Of a stretch of DNA of 54,532 bases, positions 38,698-45,764 are shown piece by piece. This DNA is from a virus: positions 1 to 54,532 of IMG/VR virus record IMGVR_UViG_3300022752_000089; one strand, written 5' to 3'. A program made the position numbers and the translations under genes. Below the pieces are notes generated by a model. It did not search any database, was not told where the DNA came from, and saw nothing but the letters and a program-made list of their open reading frames with translations. Position 1 is the stretch's first letter, and every line of letters starts with the position of its first letter.

Positions 38698-40485
38698 ATG
38701 GAAGAATATCTAGGTATTAAAATAGATTTAGAGAAAGATAAACTGTTCGATGAGTTAGGCATCAAGCGACTTAAAGAAAGTTACATGAAAGAAGATGAAC
38801 AATCACCACAACACCGATTCGCCTTTGTATCAAAAAGTTTTGGAAGTAATCCTGAACACGCTCAGCGCCTTTACGATTACGCCTCTAATCATTGGCTTAG
38901 CTATTCCACTCCAATTCTTAGTTTTGGGAGGTCTAAGCGTGGCCTTCCTATTTCATGTTTTCTTAACTTCATTGAAGATACAGCGGAGGGATTAGTTGAT
39001 AATTTATCTGAAACTAATTGGCTTAGTATGCTCGGCGGTGGTGTTGGTATTGGTTTCGGCATCCGCTCTACTGATGATAAATCCACAGGCGTTATGCCCC
39101 ACCTCAAGATTTATGATGCTTCATCGTTGGCTTATCGCCAAGGACGAACACGCCGTGGTTCGTATGCTGCTTACCTCGATATCAGTCACCCTGATATTAT
39201 TGCTTTCTTAGAGATGCGTAAACCAACAGGTGATCCTAATGTTCGTTGCCTGAATCTACATCATGGTGTTAATATCACCGATGACTTTATGAACATCATT
39301 GAAAAGTGTATGTTAGATCCAAATGCAGATGATTCATGGAACTTGGTTGATCCACATTCAAAAGAAATAAGAGAAACAGTATCAGCAAAACATTTGTGGC
39401 AACAAATTCTAGAATTGCGTATGCATACAGGTGAACCTTACATTCACTTTATTGATACAAGCAATAGGGAGATGCCAGCATTTCTAAAAGATTTAGGATT
39501 GAGAATTCACCAATCTAATCTTTGTTCTGAAATCATTTTACCAACGAATGAAGAAAGAACTGCTGTATGTTGTTTATCATCTTTAAATTTGGAGTATTAT
39601 GATGAATGGAAAGATAATAAGTTATTCCTTAATGATGTTGCTGAAATGCTTGACAATGTTCTTCAGTATTTTATTGATAATGCTCCTTCCACCATTGAAC
39701 GTGCAAGGTATTCTGCCATACGTGAGCGCAGCATTGGTGTCGGTGCTTTGGGCTTTCATGCTTACCTACAACGAAAGGGAGTGGCTTTTGAAGGAGTGAT
39801 GGGCAAGGTTCTAAACAACCAAATCTTTAAACACATTAGAATAGGATTAGATGATGCTAACCAATCTCTTGGACAAATACGAGGTCCCGCTCCTGATGCT
39901 GCTGGCACTGGTCAACGCTTTAGTCATCTTATGGCTATTGCTCCAAATGCTTCTTCGTCTATCATCATGGGAAATACTAGCCCTAGTGTCGAGCCTTATC
40001 GGGCTAACGCTTACCGTCAAGACACTCTTTCAGGATCATTTTTAAACAAGAATCGTTGGTTAGATAAAATTATCAAAGAGTTGACGAAAACGGAAGAAGA
40101 ATATAATGATACTTGGTCATCAATTATTGCAAATGATGGTTCAGTACAGCATTTAAATCTTTTGGATGAAAATCAAAAAGCAGTATTTAAAACATCCATG
40201 GAAATTGACCAACGTTGGGTTATTGAGTTGGCTGCTGACCGTCAACAATATATTGACCAAGCACAGTCATTAAATTTGTTCTTCCGTCCAGATGCACACA
40301 TTAAATACATTCACGCCATTCACTTTATGGCATGGAAAAAAGGATTAAAAACACTTTACTATTGCCGTTCAGAAAAGATTGGTAAGGCAGATAAAGTATC
40401 TAAGAAGATTGAACGTCAAGTAATTAAAGAACTTGATATGGTTCAAGTTGCTCAAGGTAACGATTGTATAGCTTGTGAGGGATAA
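38698..40485 (+). CDS. nrdA: Ribonucleotide reductase class I, large subunit
   Basis: 595 aa, shorter than E. coli NrdA (761) because the N-terminal ATP-cone is absent; activity control by dATP is therefore probably lost. Redox-active Cys are present: PISCFLNF (C87), QSNLCSEI and AVCCLSSLNLE, and the C-terminal relay pair is CIACEG. The 10-stranded barrel motifs (GGGVGIGFG, SPSVEPYRANAYRQDTLSGS) are kept. Reduces NDPs with NrdB (41371) and the thioredoxin (41133). Confidence 0.95.
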   Translation: MEEYLGIKIDLEKDKLFDELGIKRLKESYMKEDEQSPQHRFAFVSKSFGSNPEHAQRLYDYASNHWLSYSTPILSFGRSKRGLPISCFLNFIEDTAEGLVDNLSETNWLSMLGGGVGIGFGIRSTDDKSTGVMPHLKIYDASSLAYRQGRTRRGSYAAYLDISHPDIIAFLEMRKPTGDPNVRCLNLHHGVNITDDFMNIIEKCMLDPNADDSWNLVDPHSKEIRETVSAKHLWQQILELRMHTGEPYIHFIDTSNREMPAFLKDLGLRIHQSNLCSEIILPTNEERTAVCCLSSLNLEYYDEWKDNKLFLNDVAEMLDNVLQYFIDNAPSTIERARYSAIRERSIGVGALGFHAYLQRKGVAFEGVMGKVLNNQIFKHIRIGLDDANQSLGQIRGPAPDAAGTGQRFSHLMAIAPNASSSIIMGNTSPSVEPYRANAYRQDTLSGSFLNKNRWLDKIIKELTKTEEEYNDTWSSIIANDGSVQHLNLLDENQKAVFKTSMEIDQRWVIELAADRQQYIDQAQSLNLFFRPDAHIKYIHAIHFMAWKKGLKTLYYCRSEKIGKADKVSKKIERQVIKELDMVQVAQGNDCIACEG

Positions 40486-41136
40486 ATGTCTCATATTGTT
40501 GCTAACCTTCCACCTATAAAGTGTTTTGTTCGCAAAGAATTTCTCTATGATTTTGAAAAAGGTCATGGAGAATTTGAACCTTGTTGGTGGATAAGTATCA
40601 AATCATTACGAGGCCAAGCCTTTCGTATTGAGTCTTATCTAAACAACTATGGTGCATTGTACGACAAATTACCATTACATGCATATTGTTGGAAACCAAT
40701 TGAAGGTGAACCATTACCATTAGATTATCTACAACTATGGGACAGTTTATCTTATGACATAACAGTTATAAAAAAAGCACAATTACAATCAATGAGATGT
40801 AAATTCAAATTGAAAAACGGAGATTGGCAATATGGTGTTTATATGTTTACAGTTGATTCTGCTCATCCTGATTTTAACGTACTTGATACAGGGTTTTCTG
40901 AAGATGTCGAGGATCACAAGTCTTATAATTTCATCATGTGTGATAATGGTCAGTTTGCTGCTCAGCCAAATAATCGTTTAATCGTATTTGAGCCAAGTAG
41001 TAATCCAAAAGAATTGAAGATGCCTGACTTTAGGGTTGCAACAAAAAAATGGTCAGTTGAAACGGATTCAAAATGGGCATTAGGTGATACAAACACAGTA
41101 ATGTACGAACAAGTAGAAAAGAAAGAAAATAAATGA
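40486..41136 (+). CDS. Conserved phage protein in the RNR operon
   Basis: 216 aa, no membrane segments, mixed alpha/beta, Trp-rich (EPCWWISIKSLRGQAFRIES; AYCWKPIEGEPLPLDYLQLW). I recall similar proteins between nrdA and nrdB in T4-like phages of aquatic bacteria; function unknown. Abuts nrdA and overlaps the thioredoxin gene by ATGA. Confidence 0.7.
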   Translation: MSHIVANLPPIKCFVRKEFLYDFEKGHGEFEPCWWISIKSLRGQAFRIESYLNNYGALYDKLPLHAYCWKPIEGEPLPLDYLQLWDSLSYDITVIKKAQLQSMRCKFKLKNGDWQYGVYMFTVDSAHPDFNVLDTGFSEDVEDHKSYNFIMCDNGQFAAQPNNRLIVFEPSSNPKELKMPDFRVATKKWSVETDSKWALGDTNTVMYEQVEKKENK

Positions 41137-41378
41137 AAAAGATATTAAGATTTACAGCATCATGGTGCCAACCATGTAAAGGTTTAGCAATGACACTAAC
41201 AAATATTGAAACAAATATTCCTATTGAAGTTATTGATATTGACGTACTTCCAGAAATTGCAACAGAGTATGGTATTCGTTCTGTACCAACTCTGGTAATG
41301 ATACAAGATAATATTGAAGTTAAAAGAATGACTGGTGCTCAAACTGAAAATGTCATAAAGGAGTGGATAAATGGTTAA
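41133..41378 (+). CDS. Thioredoxin-like protein
   Basis: 81 aa, shorter than cellular thioredoxin (about 105). The active site is ASWCQPCKGLA (W-C-x2-C), with the conserved cis-Pro in RSVPTLVMIQD. It overlaps nrdB by 8 nt and probably serves as electron donor to the reductase. Confidence 0.88.
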   Translation: MKKILRFTASWCQPCKGLAMTLTNIETNIPIEVIDIDVLPEIATEYGIRSVPTLVMIQDNIEVKRMTGAQTENVIKEWING

Positions 41379-42360
41379 AAAAGAAGTACTTCAAAAACTA
41401 ACGGAAGATAGAAACTATTTTAAGCCATTTAACTATCCATGGGCATATGATGCTTGGTTAAAACACGAACAATCACATTGGCTTCACACAGAAGTACCAA
41501 TGGCAGAAGATGTAAAAGATTGGAAGAAAAATCTAACTGATAGTGAGAAACAATTTCTTACACACATCTTCCGTTTCTTCACACAAGGTGATATTGACGT
41601 TGCTGGTGGTTATGTAAAGAATTATCTTCCATACTTTCCACAACCAGAAGTTCGTATGATGCTAATGGGTTTTGCGGCAAGAGAAGCATTACACGTTGCT
41701 GCATATTCACATTTGATTGAAACACTTGGTCTACCTGAAACAACATATAACCAATTCTTAGATTATCAAGAAATGAAAGATAAACACGATTATGTGTTAG
41801 ACATTTCTTCTAAAAATGGTGATGCCGCTTCAACTGCAACCCACATCGCCGTGTTCAGTGCTTTCACTGAAGGGATGCAGTTGTTCTCCTCTTTCATTAT
41901 GTTGCTTAACTTTCCACGTACAGGCAAAATGAAAGGTATGGGACAGATTGTTACATGGTCTATTGTTGATGAAACAATGCACGCTGAATCAATGATTAAA
42001 TTATTTCGTACCTACATAGAAGAAAACAAAGAGATATGGAATGATGAACTTAAAGGACGAATCTACACCATCGCCGAAAGAATGGTTGAACTTGAAGATA
42101 AATTTATTGACTTGGCATTTTCTATGGGTGCTATGGATGGTTTGTCTAGTGATGATGTTAAAAAATATATACGTTATATTGCTGATAGACGCCTTATATC
42201 TCTTGGTCTTAAAGGCATTTTTAAAGTGAAAAAGAATCCTCTTCCATGGGTTGAGGAAATGATTAACGCACCAACACACACTAACTTTTTTGAGAATCGT
42301 GCCACTGATTATGCTAAAGGTGCATTGTCAGGAAATTGGGGTGATGTTTGGGCTAACTAA
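41371..42360 (+). CDS. nrdB: Ribonucleotide reductase class I, small subunit
   Basis: 329 aa. Metal ligands are in the usual order: QGDIDVAGG (Asp), REALHVAAY (E-x2-H, with the radical Tyr three residues after the His), TEGMQLFSSF (Glu) and VDETMHAESM (E-x2-H). The sequence HVAAY keeps the radical tyrosine, so a tyrosyl-radical enzyme is likely. The C-terminal tail that docks on NrdA ends in GNWGDVWAN. AAGGAG precedes ATG 41371. Confidence 0.95.
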   Translation: MVKKEVLQKLTEDRNYFKPFNYPWAYDAWLKHEQSHWLHTEVPMAEDVKDWKKNLTDSEKQFLTHIFRFFTQGDIDVAGGYVKNYLPYFPQPEVRMMLMGFAAREALHVAAYSHLIETLGLPETTYNQFLDYQEMKDKHDYVLDISSKNGDAASTATHIAVFSAFTEGMQLFSSFIMLLNFPRTGKMKGMGQIVTWSIVDETMHAESMIKLFRTYIEENKEIWNDELKGRIYTIAERMVELEDKFIDLAFSMGAMDGLSSDDVKKYIRYIADRRLISLGLKGIFKVKKNPLPWVEEMINAPTHTNFFENRATDYAKGALSGNWGDVWAN

Positions 42361-42371
42361 AAGGAAATCAA

Positions 42372-42566
42372 ATGACAACAAAAACAATAACAGCAGAATG
42401 TCATAGTTGTGAATCCAGTTACGACATAGTTTACATGGAAGAATTAGTTTCTGAACATTATCCAGAAATTTGTCCGTTCTGTGGTGAACACATTGAAGAA
42501 TTGTCCGAGGAAGATGAATACATAGAGGACGATGAACTCAATGATGATGAAAAATGGAACGACTAA
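42372..42566 (+). CDS. Small zinc-ribbon protein
   Basis: 64 aa. CHSCESSYD and CPFCGEH give two C-x2-C knuckles, enough for one zinc site, followed by a strongly acidic tail (EELSEEDEYIEDDELNDDEK). Such proteins are frequent beside RNR genes of T4-like phages; function unknown. Confidence 0.75.
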   Translation: MTTKTITAECHSCESSYDIVYMEELVSEHYPEICPFCGEHIEELSEEDEYIEDDELNDDEKWND

Positions 42567-42970
42567 ATTGGATATATGATAATAAAGATTTTACAGAAGA
42601 TTTAATTGGTGAAAATTATGGGTTTGTCTACCGGATTACCAACATGGTAGATGGTAGACAATACATTGGTAAAAAATTCTTTTATACATCCAAAACAAAA
42701 CAAGTTAAAGGTAAGAAGAAACGTTTCAAAATTTCCTCGGACTGGCAAACTTACTACGGTTCTAGTGACATTTTACAAAAAGATGTTATACTACATGGCC
42801 AAGATAACTTTAAGAGAGAAATCATCCACTTATGCAAAAGCAAAGGTGAGTGTGGTTACCTTGAGGCGAAAGAACAGTTTGTAAATGGTGTGTTAGAAAG
42901 TGATATGTACTACAATAGCTGGATTATGGTTAGAGTAAGAAAGTCACATATAAAAGGATTGCAATGCTAG
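42554..42970 (+). CDS. GIY-YIG-type endonuclease
   Basis: 138 aa. The N-terminal GFVYRITNMVDGRQYIGKKF is the GIY-YIG core (VYR...YIG). WQTYYGSSDILQKDVILHGQ follows, then DNFKREIIHLC with the catalytic Arg, then YLEAKEQF with the catalytic Glu. It is a Seg-like nuclease of the sort common in T4-like phages; free-standing homing or a recruited genome role are both possible. Confidence 0.82.
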   Translation: MERLNWIYDNKDFTEDLIGENYGFVYRITNMVDGRQYIGKKFFYTSKTKQVKGKKKRFKISSDWQTYYGSSDILQKDVILHGQDNFKREIIHLCKSKGECGYLEAKEQFVNGVLESDMYYNSWIMVRVRKSHIKGLQC

Positions 42971-43299
42971 AGTATTTTAAAGACATGACAGATTTTGATG
43001 TTTTGTTTTGGTTGCCTACAAATGAAGAAGATACAATGAAGGTTGAGTGTTGCAAATACAAAAAACCTGGTGAACAAATTGGTGGAAGTCAATTAGGTCC
43101 CGAATATCACATTGTAATATTTAAGTTTAATCCAGAAACCGGTACATATGCACACGATAGATGGGATGCCATTTTATCGGATCCTAGGGTTTATGTTTCT
43201 GGATTAATTCCACAAGATTGGTATGGTTTGGTGGCCAGAAAAACCACAGAGTCACAAGAATTTGTGGATAACATACTTGACAAGATTAAAAGTATCTGA
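42964..43299 (+). CDS. Hypothetical protein
   Basis: 111 aa, alpha/beta, several Trp and Cys residues (FDVLFWLPTN; KVECCKYKKP), no known motif. Overlaps the GIY-YIG gene by 7 nt. Its 3' end contains the promoter of the RNase H gene. Confidence 0.65.
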   Translation: MLEYFKDMTDFDVLFWLPTNEEDTMKVECCKYKKPGEQIGGSQLGPEYHIVIFKFNPETGTYAHDRWDAILSDPRVYVSGLIPQDWYGLVARKTTESQEFVDNILDKIKSI

Positions 43300-43305
43300 T
43301 ATAAT
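43277..43305 (+). promoter_or_regulatory. Consensus sigma-70 promoter before rnh
   Basis: TTGACA (43277-43282), a 17-bp spacer and TATAAT (43300-43305): perfect consensus, with the -35 inside the preceding coding region and the start 32 nt before ATG 43337. Confidence 0.87.
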
Positions 43306-43336
43306 ACTATTTTATTGAAACTATTGAAAGTTTATT

Positions 43337-44194
43337 ATGATTCTCGTTGACCTTAACCAGGTTTTATTGGCTGGCCTCATGGCACAAATTGCCAATGCAA
43401 AAAATGTGAAATTGGAAGAAAGTCTTATTCGACATATGATCCTGAATATCATCAGGAGTCACCTAAAGAACTTCCGCAAAGAATATGGTGAGGTTGTACT
43501 GTGTTCTGACAATCGTAAATACTGGCGCAAGGAATTCTTTCCTTTCTACAAAGCTGGTCGTAAAAAATCACGTAAGAACTCAGACCTAGATTGGCACCTT
43601 ATTTTTGATATGTTGGCCAAGTTTAAGGTTGAACTCAAAGAAAATTTCCCATACAAAGTAATTGATGTTGAGGGTGCAGAAGCTGATGATATTATTGGTA
43701 CGCTTGTGCCTCGTCATATCATGCATGAAAATATCCTGATTATTTCCAGTGATGGTGATTTCTTGCAATTGCAAATGTATAATGGTCGTAGCAAATACAC
43801 TGTTAAACAATACAATCCAACACAAAAGAAATTCTTGATTTCGGAAAATCCATTGGATGAACTGAAACAAAAAATTATCAATGGTGATAAAGGTGATGGC
43901 ATCCCAAACATTCTTTCACCAAGTGATACATTTGTACGTGAAATTCGTCAAAAAGTTATGACAGAAGCCAAACTTACAAAATTCATGTCGGAGAATTATA
44001 CCGAGTATGATGAAAACGCTAAGATTGGTTTTTCACGTAACCAGACTCTAATTGACTTACGAAACATACCAGACGATATACAGTCTAAAATCATAAATAC
44101 TTATGAAGAAACAGTACCAGTTAAAGGTAAATTACTGGATTATTTTATTGCAAATAAATTATTTAACCTAATGGAAGTAATTGAGGAATTTTAA
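43337..44194 (+). CDS. rnh: RNase H / 5'-3' exonuclease (T4 Rnh type)
   Basis: 285 aa, near T4 Rnh (305 aa). FEN-family motifs: MILVDLNQVLL (first Asp), VVLCSDNRKYWRKEFFPFYK (Arg/Lys-rich helix), DVEGAEADDIIGTL (acidic cluster), IISSDGDFLQL (D-x-D) and INGDKGDGIPN (H3TH metal site). Removes RNA primers and trims flaps on the lagging strand. Confidence 0.93.
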   Translation: MILVDLNQVLLAGLMAQIANAKNVKLEESLIRHMILNIIRSHLKNFRKEYGEVVLCSDNRKYWRKEFFPFYKAGRKKSRKNSDLDWHLIFDMLAKFKVELKENFPYKVIDVEGAEADDIIGTLVPRHIMHENILIISSDGDFLQLQMYNGRSKYTVKQYNPTQKKFLISENPLDELKQKIINGDKGDGIPNILSPSDTFVREIRQKVMTEAKLTKFMSENYTEYDENAKIGFSRNQTLIDLRNIPDDIQSKIINTYEETVPVKGKLLDYFIANKLFNLMEVIEEF

Positions 44195-44619
44195 TGAAAC
44201 CCCTATATGAAGTATTCGATGAATTTGATGAAGCAAAGAATAAAAAAGAACGGATGAATGTAATTCAAAAGAATTTATCCAACACACTGGTAAAAGTTTT
44301 AGAGATGGCTTATCATCCAAATATTCAGTGGAAGGTAAGCGAACTACCACACAACTATAAATTACCAACCGACACATTACCTGGAATAACTTACGATAGT
44401 TTGGAATCTCAACTACGCCGAATGTATGTGTTTAGTCAAGGTAATGAAACTGCTGAGAAACTAACACCGAAAAGGCGAGAAGAACTGTTATCACAAATTC
44501 TGGATTCAATTGAACCCCGTGAAGCAGAAATCATCTTAGGTATTTTCCAAAAAGATTTAGGTGTAAAAGGTCTTGACTATAAATTTATCAAAGAAGCCTT
44601 TCCTAATTTATTACCGTAA
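44194..44619 (+). CDS. DUF6433-like conserved phage protein
   Basis: 141 aa, all-helical. The course LYEVFDEFDEAKNKKERMNV, LVKVLEMAYHPNIQWKV, LRRMYVFSQGN, LTPKRREELLSQILDSIEPR, then GLDYKFIKEAFPNLLP fits DUF6433, usually found after rnh in T4-like phages. It starts on the last base of rnh. Confidence 0.78.
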   Translation: MKPLYEVFDEFDEAKNKKERMNVIQKNLSNTLVKVLEMAYHPNIQWKVSELPHNYKLPTDTLPGITYDSLESQLRRMYVFSQGNETAEKLTPKRREELLSQILDSIEPREAEIILGIFQKDLGVKGLDYKFIKEAFPNLLP

Positions 44620-44634
44620 CTACAGGAGTATTAA

Positions 44635-44817
44635 GTGTCAAAGTTTGTGGCTAAGTTTCGTAAAAATGATTATGATGATGATTTTTCACCAAAGCGTAAT
44701 AGACGTAAAGATGAAAAGGCAGAAAAAAGAAAAATAAAGCATAATTATGAAGATTATGATTATGGATCAGGTTATGAATCAACAAAAAGAAGCAATAAAG
44801 TAAGAAAAAGTTACTAA
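44635..44817 (+). CDS. Small basic/acidic low-complexity protein
   Basis: 60 aa from GTG 44635, supported by CAGGAG at 44623. Lys/Arg/Asp/Tyr-rich and probably disordered (MSKFVAKFRKNDYDDDFSPK...). Similar small proteins occur in related phages; function unknown. Confidence 0.68.
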   Translation: MSKFVAKFRKNDYDDDFSPKRNRRKDEKAEKRKIKHNYEDYDYGSGYESTKRSNKVRKSY

Positions 44818-44836
44818 TGTTGTAATCCTACAACAT
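44817..44836 (+). repeat. Perfect 8-bp hairpin before a promoter
   Basis: ATGTTGTA and TACAACAT flank a 4-nt ATCC loop. No T-run follows, so it is not a classical terminator, but its place between a stop codon and the promoter at 44840 suggests transcript insulation or 3'-end protection. Confidence 0.55.
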
Positions 44837-44839
44837 CGC

Positions 44840-44868
44840 TTGACATTTGACTAAAAAACGAGTATACT
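44840..44868 (+). promoter_or_regulatory. sigma-70 promoter
   Basis: TTGACA (44840-44845), a 17-bp spacer and TATACT (44863-44868), 24 nt before the start codon at 44892. Confidence 0.85.
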
Positions 44869-44891
44869 TATCATTCGTTTGGAGTAATATT

Positions 44892-45230
44892 ATGATGTTT
44901 CATGTGAATCTACGCAAGTCAAAGCAAAAAAATGTGACAAAAGCCGCTCGTGAGCAATATGAGCAGTGGTTGGCTTCGCATCAAAAACCCATAATCAAAA
45001 AACTACATACTCCAAACACCAAATTATCAGGATATTCTTTGTCGGCGCCTCCAGGTCGTGAGACAAAGCACTATCCATCATTAGATACAGGCCTTGGCAA
45101 CGCTACAAAAGCGGCACCAAAGGTTTACACAGGCACAAAAGTGATGGGAATTGCAACAATGCACAAATCCAACGCTGTTCCTGTGTTTAACAGCGAGGAA
45201 GCTGTAGAAATTTCAAGTATGAGGCGTTAA
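44892..45230 (+). CDS. Conserved small phage protein
   Basis: 112 aa from ATG 44892 (GGAG at 44881; the frame is open upstream but runs into the promoter). It is basic, with the conserved ends YEQWLASHQKP and VYTGTKVMGIATMHKSNAVP then VFNSEEAVEISSMRR, familiar from many phages of Gram-negative bacteria. Function unknown. Confidence 0.72.
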   Translation: MMFHVNLRKSKQKNVTKAAREQYEQWLASHQKPIIKKLHTPNTKLSGYSLSAPPGRETKHYPSLDTGLGNATKAAPKVYTGTKVMGIATMHKSNAVPVFNSEEAVEISSMRR

Positions 45231-45231
45231 A

Positions 45232-45372
45232 ATGAAGAAAGATTTAAAATTTATCGTTGAACTTAAGCGTCCGGTTTGCCGGACACCCATTAAACCTGTG
45301 CAAAAACATAAAATTGACACAAAATTCAGCCGGAAAAATAAACATCCACTGAAAAATCCACTGGAGAATTAA
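45232..45372 (+). CDS. 46-aa basic ORF
   Basis: ATG 45232 to TAA 45370-45372, starting 1 nt after the preceding stop. Lys/Pro-rich (MKKDLKFIVELKRPVCRTPI...HPLKNPLEN). No known family. Tight spacing and the same strand and operon support translation. Confidence 0.5.
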   Translation: MKKDLKFIVELKRPVCRTPIKPVQKHKIDTKFSRKNKHPLKNPLEN

Positions 45373-45374
45373 AA

Positions 45375-45533
45375 ATGACACAAATAGATGAACAAATAGT
45401 GCCTGCCGACTTGGTCTGTGATGAATTGCAACCTTGGCAGCGACTGGAAAACGTTATAAAAATATGGGCAGCACAAACCGGATTTGAAAATGACGAAGAT
45501 TGGTACAGAAAAATGAAGGAATACTATGAATAA
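45375..45533 (+). CDS. 52-aa acidic ORF
   Basis: ATG 45375 to TAA 45531-45533, with GGAG at 45363. The product MTQIDEQIVPADLVCDELQP, then WQRLENVIKIWAAQTGFEND, ends YYE. Overlaps the AbrB-like gene by 8 nt. Composition is protein-like (three Trp), family unknown. Confidence 0.55.
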   Translation: MTQIDEQIVPADLVCDELQPWQRLENVIKIWAAQTGFENDEDWYRKMKEYYE

Positions 45534-45708
45534 AGTATATAATTACGAAGATTTGTTCCAGGATATTCCTGGTGACCCCGATAATTTCCTTTTTACTCTT
45601 CCTCCAGAGATGATAGAAGAAACCGGATGGAAAGATGGTGATATCTTAAATATATCCGTGGAAAACGGATCAATAGTGTTGTCAAAAAAAGACACAACCG
45701 TAACATAA
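45526..45708 (+). CDS. AbrB/MazE-like DNA-binding protein
   Basis: 60 aa. FLFTLPPEMIEETGWKDGDI then LNISVENGSIVLSKK is the swapped-hairpin AbrB/SpoVT pattern (..IP.ei....g...GD.l.i....g.i.l.k). Small proteins of this type are common in T4-like phages as putative regulators. No toxin partner is seen beside it. Confidence 0.75.
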   Translation: MNKVYNYEDLFQDIPGDPDNFLFTLPPEMIEETGWKDGDILNISVENGSIVLSKKDTTVT

Positions 45709-45710
45709 AT

Positions 45711-45740
45711 TTGACAATCTAACATCTACTATGTTACAAT
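45711..45740 (+). promoter_or_regulatory. sigma-70 promoter
   Basis: TTGACA (45711-45716), an 18-bp spacer and TACAAT (45735-45740), 25 nt before ATG 45765; AAGGAAG precedes the start. Confidence 0.82.
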
Positions 45741-45764
45741 ACATTATATTGTTAAGGAAGTAAC

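Noticed and set aside
44194-44619. MKPLYEVFDE as a capsid-targeting leader
   Set aside because: The aromatic positions do not match the leader pattern and the family (DUF6433) is a conserved non-virion type next to rnh.
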